NCBI RefSeq assembly: GCF_946479415.1 | Contig: NZ_CAMLFY010000010.1 | Location: 10,786-74,785, forward strand | DNA: 64,000 nt | Direction: 5' to 3' | Source of the DNA: an uncultured Shinella sp. | Lineage (GTDB): Bacteria; Pseudomonadota; Alphaproteobacteria; Rhizobiales; Rhizobiaceae | In this document: one piece after another, positions 24,128 through 31,914 of the stretch | How positions within the stretch are numbered: position 1 is the first letter of the stretch | How the letters are laid out: every line of letters begins with the position of its first letter | Position numbers and translations under genes: made by a program | Notes under the pieces: model-generated | The model's input: only the letters and a program-made list of their open reading frames with translations | Databases searched by the model: none | Told to the model about the DNA's origin: nothing

Positions 24128-25135
24128 ATGACGAATGCGACCCTTCCCGTGACATTGGCGGACATCGAGCAGGCGGCGCGGCGCATCGATGGCCGCATTC
24201 TGCACACGCCCTTGGTCCAGTCCGCATCGCTTTCGAAGCACTGTGGCGTGCCGGTGAGCCTGAAGCTCGAACATCACCAGGCGACGGGCAGTTTCAAACT
24301 GCGCGGGGCGACGAACGCGGTGCTGTCGCTTTCGCCCGATGCGCGTGCAAGGGGCGTCGTCGCCGCATCGACGGGCAACCACGGCCGGGCGCTGGCGCAT
24401 GCCGCCAAGGCGGAGGGATGCGTTGCGACGATCTGCATGTCCCGGCTCGTGCCGGATAACAAGGTATCCGAAATCCGTCGGCTCGGCGCCAATGTCCATA
24501 TCGTCGGCAAGTCGCAGGACGACGCACAGGTCGAGGTGGAGCGGCTGGTTTCCGAAGACGGGCTCGTGATGGTGCCGCCCTTCGACAATGCGGCGGTGGT
24601 TGCAGGACAGGCAACGCTCGGCCTGGAGATCGTGGACGCCATGCCCGAGGTCGCCACGGTTCTCGTTCCGCTCTCCGGCGGCGGGCTTGCCGCGGGCGTT
24701 GCCGCGGCGGTCAAGGCCCGGTCGCCGAAGACACGCATCATCGGCCTTACCATGGCACGCGGTGCCGCGATGAAGGCGAGCCTCGATGCCGGCCGGCCGG
24801 TCCAGGTCGAGGAAGTCGAGAGCCTTGCCGATTCCCTCGGCGGCGGCATCGGCCTCGACAACACCGTTACCTTCGCGATGTGCCGAGCGCTGCTGGACGA
24901 TGTGATCCTGCTTGAAGAGGAAGAGATCGCCGCCGGCATGCGGCATGCTTACTCGCAAGAGCGGGAAGTGATCGAGGGCGCGGGGGGCGTGGGTATCGCT
25001 GCTTTGCTTGCGGGCCGCCTGGGGCGGCTGGACGGGCCGGTTGCTGTGATCCTCTCCGGCCGCAACGTGGATATGGCCCAGCACCTGCGGGTCATCAATG
25101 GGGCGGTCGATCCGTTCCGGGAGGACGCGGCATGA
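24128..25135 (+). CDS. eutB: Hydroxyectoine utilisation dehydratase
   Basis: This 335-residue fold-type II PLP enzyme resembles threonine dehydratase. The Schiff-base lysine is Lys57 in TGSFKLRGATNAV, and the phosphate-binding glycine loop is LVPLSGGGLAAG. EutB is believed to dehydrate the hydroxylated intermediate in the conversion of hydroxyectoine to ectoine, with EutC performing the following reduction. It follows eutA after 3 nt and overlaps eutC by 4 nt (ATGA), so these form one translational block. Confidence 0.86.
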   Translation: MTNATLPVTLADIEQAARRIDGRILHTPLVQSASLSKHCGVPVSLKLEHHQATGSFKLRGATNAVLSLSPDARARGVVAASTGNHGRALAHAAKAEGCVATICMSRLVPDNKVSEIRRLGANVHIVGKSQDDAQVEVERLVSEDGLVMVPPFDNAAVVAGQATLGLEIVDAMPEVATVLVPLSGGGLAAGVAAAVKARSPKTRIIGLTMARGAAMKASLDAGRPVQVEEVESLADSLGGGIGLDNTVTFAMCRALLDDVILLEEEEIAAGMRHAYSQEREVIEGAGGVGIAALLAGRLGRLDGPVAVILSGRNVDMAQHLRVINGAVDPFREDAA

Positions 25136-26124
25136 CGAAGATGAAAATCCTGACCGAGACGGAGTTGCGGCGCATCGTTCCGCTCGATCTCGAAGCCATC
25201 GCCTGCGTGGAGGAGGCGTTTCACGCGCTTGCCACCAAGGCCGTGGTCATGCCGCCGATCCTCCGGCTCGACATGCCCGACCAGCGCGCCGAGGTGGATG
25301 TGAAAACCGCTTATGTGCCCGGTCTTGACGGGTTCGCCATCAAGATCAGCCCCGGTTTCTTCGACAATCCAGCGATCGGCCTGCCCAGCACCAATGGCCT
25401 GATGGTGCTTTTCTCAACCAAGACCGGTCTGGTGCAGGCGGTGTTGCTCGACAATGGTTACCTGACGGATGTCCGCACCGCCGCCGCCGGTGCCGTCGCA
25501 GCCCGCTATCTTTCGCGCCCGGATGCTTCGGTCGCCGCTATCTTCGGTGCCGGCATGCAGGCCACATTGCAGCTCGAAGCTCTAAGCCTTGTCCGCCCCA
25601 TTCGCGAAGCGCGCATCTGGGCGCGCGATGCGATGAAAGCGGAAGCGGTGGCCATGGAGTTGACGGCGAAGCTCGGTTTCCCTGTGCGTGCCGAGACCGA
25701 TGGTCGTGCGGCGGTCGCCGGTGCCGATATCATCGTCACCACGACACCATCCGAAACGCCGATCCTGAGGGCTGAATGGCTTCAGGCCGGCCAGCATGTC
25801 ACCGCGATGGGCTCGGATGCCGAGCACAAGAACGAGATCGAGCCTGCCGTCATCACCGGCGCCGGGCTCTATGTCGCCGACAGCCTCAAGCAGACGAGGC
25901 GGCTCGGTGAACTGCACCATGCCATCGATGCGGGCCTGGTGACGGAAGGCATGATCTTCCCTGAACTCGGCGAGATCATCGCCGGGCGAAAACCGGGCCG
26001 CACCGGCCCTGACGAGATAACCGTGGCGGATCTGACCGGCACGGGCATTCAGGATACGGCCATTGCAACGCTCGCAGCCGCCCGGGCGGCTGCGGCGGGC
26101 GCCGGCACGGCCTTCGAAAGTTGA
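25132..26124 (+). CDS. eutC: Ectoine utilisation protein EutC (ornithine cyclodeaminase family)
   Basis: This 330-residue protein of the ornithine cyclodeaminase/mu-crystallin family contains the Rossmann NAD-binding segment FGAGMQATLQLEAL (about 143-156) and the substrate-side motif DNGYLTDVRTAAAGAVAARY. Relatives reduce or cyclise imines of small amino acids; EutC is the proposed reductase of the hydroxyectoine branch. It overlaps eutB by four bases and is followed after 34 nt by doeA, which has its own AGAGG site. Confidence 0.86.
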   Translation: MTKMKILTETELRRIVPLDLEAIACVEEAFHALATKAVVMPPILRLDMPDQRAEVDVKTAYVPGLDGFAIKISPGFFDNPAIGLPSTNGLMVLFSTKTGLVQAVLLDNGYLTDVRTAAAGAVAARYLSRPDASVAAIFGAGMQATLQLEALSLVRPIREARIWARDAMKAEAVAMELTAKLGFPVRAETDGRAAVAGADIIVTTTPSETPILRAEWLQAGQHVTAMGSDAEHKNEIEPAVITGAGLYVADSLKQTRRLGELHHAIDAGLVTEGMIFPELGEIIAGRKPGRTGPDEITVADLTGTGIQDTAIATLAAARAAAAGAGTAFES

Positions 26125-26158
26125 GACCGGCTTTTCGCCGGGTATAGAGGAAAAACCG

Positions 26159-27340
26159 ATGAAACAAGCGAACCTGAAGTTCACGCTTCCGGAGTATCAA
26201 GCGCGTCTCGAAAAAACGCGCAAAGCCATGGAAGCCAAGGGCATCGACGTGCTGATCTGCAGCGATCCGTCGAACATGAACTGGCTGACCGGTTATGACG
26301 GCTGGTCCTTCTACGTCCACCAGTGCGTCGTCGTCCCACCCTCGGGCGAGCCGATCTGGTACGGCCGAGGACAGGATGCCAATGGCGCGAAGTTCACCGC
26401 CTATCTGAAGCATGAAAACATCATCGGCTATCCCGACCATTACGTGCAGTCCACCGAGCGCCATCCGATGGATTATCTTTCGGCAAAGCTCGCCGAAAGG
26501 GGGCTGGACACGCTGACGATCGGCGTCGAGATGGACAATTACTGGTTCTCCGCCGCCGCCTTCGCCTCTTTGACAAAACATCTGCCGAATGCCCGCTTCG
26601 TCGATGCCACCGCGCTCGTGAACTGGCAGCGCGCGGTGAAGAGCGAGACGGAAATCAAATATATGCGCAATGCCGCGAGGATCGTCGAAAAGATGCATGA
26701 GCGCATCTTCGACAAGATCGAGGTCGGTATGCGCAAATGCGATCTCGTTGCGGAAATCTACGATGCCGGCACGCGCGGCGTGGAGGGCATCGGCGGCGAT
26801 TATCCGGCCATCGTGCCGTTGCTTCCGTCGGGCGTGGAAGCGTCCGCGCCGCATCTCACCTGGGACGACCGGCCGATGAAATCGGGCGAGGGCACCTTCT
26901 TCGAGATCGCCGGCTGCTACAATCGCTACCATGTGCCGCTGTCGCGCACCGTCTTCCTCGGCAAGCCGACGCAGGCGTTTCTGGATGCCGAAAAGGCGAC
27001 GCTCGAGGGCATGGAGGCGGGACTTGCCGTCGCAAAGCCGGGCAATACCTGCGAGGATATCGCCAATGCCTTTTTCGGCGTTCTCAAGAAATACGGTATC
27101 GTGAAGGACAATCGCACGGGCTACCCGATCGGCGTTTCCTATCCGCCGGACTGGGGCGAACGCACGATGAGCCTGCGTCCCGGCGACAAGAGCGAGCTCA
27201 AGCCCGGCATGACCTTCCATTTCATGACCGGCCTGTGGCTCGACGACATGGGTTTCGAGACCACGGAGAGCATCCTGATCACCGAAACCGGCGTCGAATG
27301 CCTCGCCAATGTGCCGCGCAAGCTTCTCGTGAAGGACTGA
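26159..27340 (+). CDS. doeA: Ectoine hydrolase
   Basis: This 393-residue protein has the M24 creatinase/prolidase-like two-domain fold: N-terminal domain to about residue 155 and a pita-bread domain after it. Recognisable stretches are DPSNMNWLTGYDGWSFYVHQ and SPPDWGERTMSLRPGDKSE (read in pieces). DoeA (EutD in rhizobia) opens the ectoine ring to N-alpha-acetyl-diaminobutyrate, with some gamma isomer. The start ATG 26159 follows AGAGG; the frame from 26063 overlaps eutC and is rejected. It lies 3 nt before doeB. Confidence 0.87.
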   Translation: MKQANLKFTLPEYQARLEKTRKAMEAKGIDVLICSDPSNMNWLTGYDGWSFYVHQCVVVPPSGEPIWYGRGQDANGAKFTAYLKHENIIGYPDHYVQSTERHPMDYLSAKLAERGLDTLTIGVEMDNYWFSAAAFASLTKHLPNARFVDATALVNWQRAVKSETEIKYMRNAARIVEKMHERIFDKIEVGMRKCDLVAEIYDAGTRGVEGIGGDYPAIVPLLPSGVEASAPHLTWDDRPMKSGEGTFFEIAGCYNRYHVPLSRTVFLGKPTQAFLDAEKATLEGMEAGLAVAKPGNTCEDIANAFFGVLKKYGIVKDNRTGYPIGVSYPPDWGERTMSLRPGDKSELKPGMTFHFMTGLWLDDMGFETTESILITETGVECLANVPRKLLVKD

Positions 27341-27343
27341 GCC

Positions 27344-28354
27344 ATGCCGGAACGCACGCTGCGCCCGTCGCCGATCACCCCCACGGTCGATTTCTCGGCC
27401 GAGGGGGTGCAGCACGGCTTCCTGCGCCTGCCCTATAGCCGGGACGATTCCGCCTGGGGCTCGGTGATGATCCCGCTGACGGTGGTGAAAAACGGGGAGG
27501 GGCCGACAGCCCTTCTCACCGGCGGCAATCACGGCGACGAATACGAGGGGCCGATCGCGCTCTTCGATCTTGCGCGCACGCTCAAGGCGCAGGATGTGAC
27601 CGGCCGCGTCATCATCATTCCCGCGATGAATTACCCGGCCTTCCTTGCCGGCACGCGAACCTCGCCGATCGACAAGGGAAACATGAACCGCAGCTTTCCG
27701 GGCGCGCCGGATGGTACGGTCACATTGAAGATCGCCGACTATTTTCAGCGCACGCTGCTGCCGCTCGCCGATATCGTGCTCGATTTCCATTCCGGCGGCA
27801 GGACGCTGGACTTCCTGCCTTTCTGCGCCGCCCATATCCTGCCCGACAAGCAGCAGGAGGCGAAGGCCTTCGACCTCGTCAGCGCCTTCGGCGCGCCCTG
27901 GTCGATGAAGATGCTGGAGATCGACGCGGTCGGCATGTACGACACGGCAGCCGAGGAAATGGGCAAGGTCTTCATCACCACGGAACTTGGCGGCGGCGGC
28001 ACGGCCACGGCGAAAAGCGCTGCAATCGCCAAGGCAGGCGTCGCCAATGTGCTGAAGGCGGCAGGTGTCTTGAAGGGGGCGGTCGAAGCCACCGAGACGA
28101 CATGGCTCGATATGCCCGATGGCGATTGCTTTTCCTTCGCCGAAGATGGGGGGCTGATCGAGCCGCTTTTCGATCTCGGGGATACCATCAAGACCCATGA
28201 TGTCGTCGCCCGCATCTACCCCACCGGCCGCACCGGCGTGCCGCCTCTTGAGGTGAAGGCGAAGATGGACGGTATCCTGGCGGCCCGCCATTTTCCGGGT
28301 CTGGTCAAGCCGGGCGACTGCGTCAGCGTGCTCGCAGCGATCGTGACGGGGTGA
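27344..28354 (+). CDS. doeB: N-alpha-acetyl-L-2,4-diaminobutyrate deacetylase
   Basis: This 336-residue zinc enzyme belongs to the succinylglutamate desuccinylase/aspartoacylase family. Zinc ligands are visible as His63 and Glu66 in GGNHGDEYEG and His149 in VLDFHSGG; the arginine/asparagine substrate segment is GNMNRSFPG. DoeB (EutE) removes acetate from the ring-opened ectoine, giving diaminobutyrate for the transaminase. It is the last gene of the ehu-eut-doe operon and faces a dehydrogenase gene across 73 nt. Confidence 0.87.
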   Translation: MPERTLRPSPITPTVDFSAEGVQHGFLRLPYSRDDSAWGSVMIPLTVVKNGEGPTALLTGGNHGDEYEGPIALFDLARTLKAQDVTGRVIIIPAMNYPAFLAGTRTSPIDKGNMNRSFPGAPDGTVTLKIADYFQRTLLPLADIVLDFHSGGRTLDFLPFCAAHILPDKQQEAKAFDLVSAFGAPWSMKMLEIDAVGMYDTAAEEMGKVFITTELGGGGTATAKSAAIAKAGVANVLKAAGVLKGAVEATETTWLDMPDGDCFSFAEDGGLIEPLFDLGDTIKTHDVVARIYPTGRTGVPPLEVKAKMDGILAARHFPGLVKPGDCVSVLAAIVTG

Positions 28355-28392
28355 GCGATCCAGGCATCGACAGGCCGTCCCGTCATCGACGA

Positions 28393-28411
28393 CGCGGGCG
28401 GCTTGCCCGCG
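28393..28411. terminator. Hairpin between convergent doeB and dehydrogenase genes
   Basis: CGCGGGC and GCCCGCG pair perfectly around GGCTT in the 73-nt convergent gap. The position fits a bidirectional terminator, but no T tract is present. Confidence 0.35.
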
Positions 28412-28427
28412 GCCCCGGCATGGGCGC

Positions 28428-29903
28428 CTAGATACCACCCATGCAAAGATATTTCATCTCCAGATAGTCCTCCAGACCATGGCGGGAGCCTTCCCGGCCC
28501 ATGCCGGATTGCTTGACGCCGCCGAAGGGGGCGGCTTCGGAGGACATGCGCCCGGTATTGATGCCGACCATACCGTATTCCAGGGCCTCGGCGACCCGCC
28601 AGACGCGGCTGAGATTGGAGGCGTAGAAATAGGCGGCGAGGCCGTAGATCGTGTCATTGGCCTCGCGCACCACCTGGTCGGCATCCGTAAAGCGGATGAT
28701 GGGGGCGAGCGGTCCGAAGGTTTCTTCCTGCGCGATGCGCATGTCGCGGGCAATGCCGGTCAGCACCGTCGGCGCGAAGAAGGTGCCGGTGCCTTCGATC
28801 CGCTTTCCGCCGCAATGGACGCTGCCGCCTCGCTCGACCGCATCGGCGACATGCGCCTCGATCTTGGAAAGCGCGCGCGTGTCGATCAGCGGGCCGATGG
28901 CCACGTCGGGATCAAAGCCGTCCCCGACGGAAAGCGTCCTGACGCGCGCGGTGAATTTCTCGGCGAATTCGTCATGCACACCGGCCTGTACGTAAAGCCG
29001 GTTCGCCGAAACGCAGGTCTGGCCCGCATTGCGGAATTTCGCCTGGATGGCGCCGTCGACCGCGGCATCGACATCCGCATCGTCGAAAACGATGAAGGGG
29101 GCGTTGCCGCCAAGCTCCAGGCTGAGCTTCTTTACCTGATCGGAACATTGACGCATCAGCAGGCGGCCGACTTCCGTCGAACCGGTGAAGCTGATCTTGC
29201 GGACGCTTGGATTGGTGCAGAGTTCACGACCGACGGCGTCGCCTTCCGAGGCGTAGATCAGGTTGACCACACCGGCCGGAAATCCTGCTTTTTCCGCAAG
29301 TGCAAACATTGCCCCGGCCACAAGGGGCGTCTGTTCGGCCGGCTTGAGCACCACCGTGCAACCGGCCGCCAGCGCTGGCGAGATTTTGCGCGCGACCATC
29401 GACGCGGGGAAGTTCCAAGGCGTGATGGCGCCGACCACGCCGATGGGTTGCTTGATGACGATCATGCGCCGATCGCGCGAGGGCGCGGGGATGGTCTCGC
29501 CATAGATGCGGTTGGCCTCCTCTGCATACCATTGCAGATAGGCGGCGGCATGCGACACCTCGGATTTCGCCTCGGCGAGCGGCTTGCCCATTTCGGCGGT
29601 CAGGATGGCGGCGAGATCGTCCGTGTGGCGCACGATCAGCTGGTGCCAGCGCCAGAGCGTATCTGACCGTTCACGGGCCGTGCGGGCCGCCCATTCGGTC
29701 TGTGCCTCGGCAGCGCGCTCAATGGCGGCCCGGGTCTCGGCAATGCCCATATCCGGAATTTCGGCGAGGAGTTCGCCGGTTGCGGGGTTGAAGACTTCGA
29801 ATGTCGCGCCGCCTGCGGGCAGGCCAAGCCATGCCGGGTCGGCGATCGCTGCAAACAGGTCGCGATTTTCCAGGCGGCGAATGAGGTTTTGTGTCAGGGG
29901 CAC
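28428..29903 (-). CDS. NAD(P)-dependent succinate/aspartate-semialdehyde dehydrogenase
   Basis: This 491-residue aldehyde dehydrogenase has PIGVVGAITPWNFPASMVAR, SFTGSTEVGRLL, the general base in LELGGNAPFIVF and the catalytic cysteine in AGQTCVSANRLYV. It starts at GTG 29903 with GGGAGG seven bases upstream; the ATG at 29908-29910 is in another frame. It resembles the enzyme at 16363-17859 throughout, and the two flank the ectoine operon. It may oxidise the same semialdehyde or succinate semialdehyde; it is transcribed towards doeB from its own promoter. Confidence 0.82.
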   Translation of the reverse strand: MPLTQNLIRRLENRDLFAAIADPAWLGLPAGGATFEVFNPATGELLAEIPDMGIAETRAAIERAAEAQTEWAARTARERSDTLWRWHQLIVRHTDDLAAILTAEMGKPLAEAKSEVSHAAAYLQWYAEEANRIYGETIPAPSRDRRMIVIKQPIGVVGAITPWNFPASMVARKISPALAAGCTVVLKPAEQTPLVAGAMFALAEKAGFPAGVVNLIYASEGDAVGRELCTNPSVRKISFTGSTEVGRLLMRQCSDQVKKLSLELGGNAPFIVFDDADVDAAVDGAIQAKFRNAGQTCVSANRLYVQAGVHDEFAEKFTARVRTLSVGDGFDPDVAIGPLIDTRALSKIEAHVADAVERGGSVHCGGKRIEGTGTFFAPTVLTGIARDMRIAQEETFGPLAPIIRFTDADQVVREANDTIYGLAAYFYASNLSRVWRVAEALEYGMVGINTGRMSSEAAPFGGVKQSGMGREGSRHGLEDYLEMKYLCMGGI

Positions 29904-30109
29904 GTGGCATCCTCCCGGTCAGCTCTTCCTGACGCAGAGATATGAGAGCGAAGGGCTCTTCGCAATCGGGAAATTGTATCGATTTTCAATTGGTTGTCCC
30001 TCCCGATTGCCGAAACATCGGACCGTCCGGCAAATCGCGTCACACTTGTAACTCCCACGAGGCCGGTCCGTGGCGGTAGGCTGCTTTCCGATCGAACGTT
30101 CGCAGCAGG

Positions 30110-30352
30110 ATGATGATCGTGACGACAAGCACTTCAAGCAACGGCGTCCGCTGGCTTGGCCTGTTAGCCTCGCCGACCTTCGCTGTGATGATGTCTGTTT
30201 CGATGTTTGATGAGCCGCAGGCACCGATATGCGGAGAAGGCAGCGGTCTGGCGCCGTTCAGCAGCATGACGGTGATGTATCTGCTGATGGCTCTCTTCCA
30301 CCTGGCGCCCTGGTTCAAACTTGCCGGGCGCCCCTCAGCACAAGGAGAATGA
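30110..30352 (+). CDS. Small membrane protein, unknown
   Basis: This 80-residue protein has two hydrophobic stretches (about 13-31 and 49-69, VMYLLMALFHLAPWF), so it is probably an inner-membrane hairpin. Its stop TGA at 30350-30352 overlaps the ATG cluster of the next gene, and the ribosome site AAGGAG of that gene lies inside its 3' end; this coupling is the main evidence that it is real. No family was recognised. Confidence 0.5.
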   Translation: MMIVTTSTSSNGVRWLGLLASPTFAVMMSVSMFDEPQAPICGEGSGLAPFSSMTVMYLLMALFHLAPWFKLAGRPSAQGE

Positions 30353-30354
30353 TG

Positions 30355-31056
30355 ATGCGACACGAGATTGTTTCACGCGAGGAATGGCTGAAGGCGCGCC
30401 ACGCGCTGTTCGAAAAAGAACGGGCCATGACCCACGCCCTTGACGCGTTGCGTGCGGATCGCCGGAACCTTCCTTGGGTCCGGATCGAAAAGAACTATGT
30501 TTTCCAGGGCGCAGACGGACAGGTCGCCCTTGAAGAGCTTTTCGACGGACGCAACCAGCTTGCAATTTATCACTTCATGCTTCCGCCGGGCACCGATCAC
30601 ATCTGTCCTGGCTGCGCCTATACGATGGATCATGCCGATTCTGCCCGGCAGCATTTCGAGCACGCTGATCTTTCCTTTGCCGCGGTGTCTCGGGCGCCCA
30701 TGGCCCGTATCAGGGCCGTGCAGGAGCGCATGGGCTGGACATTCCCTTGGGTTTCGGCAGGCGACGGCGATTTCAGCTATGATTTCGGCGTATCCTTCGC
30801 GCCGGAGGATCGGGAGGCAGGCAAGGCCCTCTACAATTACGGCCTGACGACGATCAAGCGCAGCTCCGACATGTTCGGCCTCAGCGTCTTCGTGAAAGAC
30901 GAGAGCGGAGCGATCTTCCATAGTTATTCGACCTATCACCGCGGCACGGAGCTCCTGATGGGCACTTTCAACTGGCTCGACCTGACACCCAAGGGGCGGA
31001 ATGAAGCCGAAGGCACCATGAACTGGGTGCGGTTGCATGACGAATACGGAAAATAG
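30355..31056 (+). CDS. DUF899 thioredoxin-fold protein
   Basis: This 234-residue protein matches the DUF899 family by eye: an N-terminal REEWLKARHALFEKEKA-like helix (here with ERAMT), then YVFQGADGQVALEELFDGR and the pair of cysteines in HICPGCAYTMDH, which sits where thioredoxin-fold proteins have their CxxC. Family members are presumed dithiol or peroxide-linked proteins; the activity is not established. Three ATG codons in a row (30349, 30352, 30355) follow AAGGAG; the third gives the best spacing. It is coupled to the small membrane protein upstream. Confidence 0.75.
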   Translation: MRHEIVSREEWLKARHALFEKERAMTHALDALRADRRNLPWVRIEKNYVFQGADGQVALEELFDGRNQLAIYHFMLPPGTDHICPGCAYTMDHADSARQHFEHADLSFAAVSRAPMARIRAVQERMGWTFPWVSAGDGDFSYDFGVSFAPEDREAGKALYNYGLTTIKRSSDMFGLSVFVKDESGAIFHSYSTYHRGTELLMGTFNWLDLTPKGRNEAEGTMNWVRLHDEYGK

Positions 31057-31242
31057 GGTCGGGCACCGCGGCGCCCGATGTCCGAAAACGTGCCGGTCGA
31101 GGCGCCCATCCGCGCACGGCGGGTGGATGCTTCGATGGAAGGTGGCGACAATGGTGCAGATCTAGGCTATGCGGTGGAGCCGTTTCCGATCCGGTTCGGC
31201 CTATCTCGACAAATCGCCCTGAAAGAGATCAGCAGACCGCCA

Positions 31243-31836
31243 ATGCTGCGAAGATTGTATAAATGGGTTCTGTCCCTTTCCGCCCGCCCGACGGCGCAGA
31301 TCTGGCTTGCCGTGATCGCCTTCGTCGAAAGCTCCATTTTTCTTGTGCCGGCCGATGTGCTGCTGCTGCCGATGGTGTTGACGCAGCCGAAGAAGGCATA
31401 TCGATATGCGGCCATCGCCACGATAGCGTCCGTGCTCGGTGGCATCGCGGGTTGGGCGCTTGGGTACTTCGCCTATGAAACCGTCGCGAAGCCGATCCTG
31501 TCCTTTTACGGTAAGCTCGCCGAATTCGAGCATTTGAAAGCGTCGATCGACGATCGCTGGATATTGCTGATGATGATCACGTCGGGGATTGCGCATCTGC
31601 CGCCGATCAAGGTGGTCACGATACTGTCGGGCGCGGTTCACATGAGTTTGCCGGTCTTCATCCTGTCCGCCACGGTGACGCGAGGAGCGCGTTTCTTCCT
31701 GTTTGCCTATCTAGTGCGCCGGTTTGGCGAGACCGTGGCGCTTTTCATCGAGCAGCGATTGAACCAGGTCGTGCTGATCGTGGCTGCTTTGGCGGCGGCG
31801 GCCATTCTTCTGTCAGGCAAATTCGTGACGATTTGA
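31243..31836 (+). CDS. YqaA/DedA-like inner-membrane protein
   Basis: This 197-residue membrane protein resembles the YqaA branch of the DedA/SNARE-associated family, with four to five hydrophobic segments and the conserved ESSIFLVPADVLLLPMVL stretch near residues 28-45 and AHLPPIKVVTILSGA near 120. DedA-type proteins are implicated in lipid-carrier flipping and membrane homeostasis. ATG 31243 is chosen because the frame from 31078 adds a charged, non-membrane extension, though that longer form cannot be excluded. A strong terminator follows. Confidence 0.7.
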   Translation: MLRRLYKWVLSLSARPTAQIWLAVIAFVESSIFLVPADVLLLPMVLTQPKKAYRYAAIATIASVLGGIAGWALGYFAYETVAKPILSFYGKLAEFEHLKASIDDRWILLMMITSGIAHLPPIKVVTILSGAVHMSLPVFILSATVTRGARFFLFAYLVRRFGETVALFIEQRLNQVVLIVAALAAAAILLSGKFVTI

Positions 31837-31864
31837 CCGTGCCTGGCGCGGGCCGATGCGACAT

Positions 31865-31895
31865 GCCGCCCGACGGAACTCGGGCGGCGGGTTTT
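31865..31895 (+). terminator. Rho-independent terminator
   Basis: A perfect 9-bp stem (GCCGCCCGA with TCGGGCGGC) closes a 6-nt loop and is followed by GGGTTTT on the plus strand, 29 nt after the YqaA-like stop. It should end that transcript and also separates it from the convergent amidase gene. Confidence 0.75.
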
Positions 31896-31914
31896 AGGAG
31901 GCCCGATCCATCGA

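Noticed and set aside
25976..28438. 820-codon minus-strand frame opposite doeA and doeB
   Set aside because: Shadow of two well-recognised genes; its translation is rich in Arg, His and Gly without any motif.
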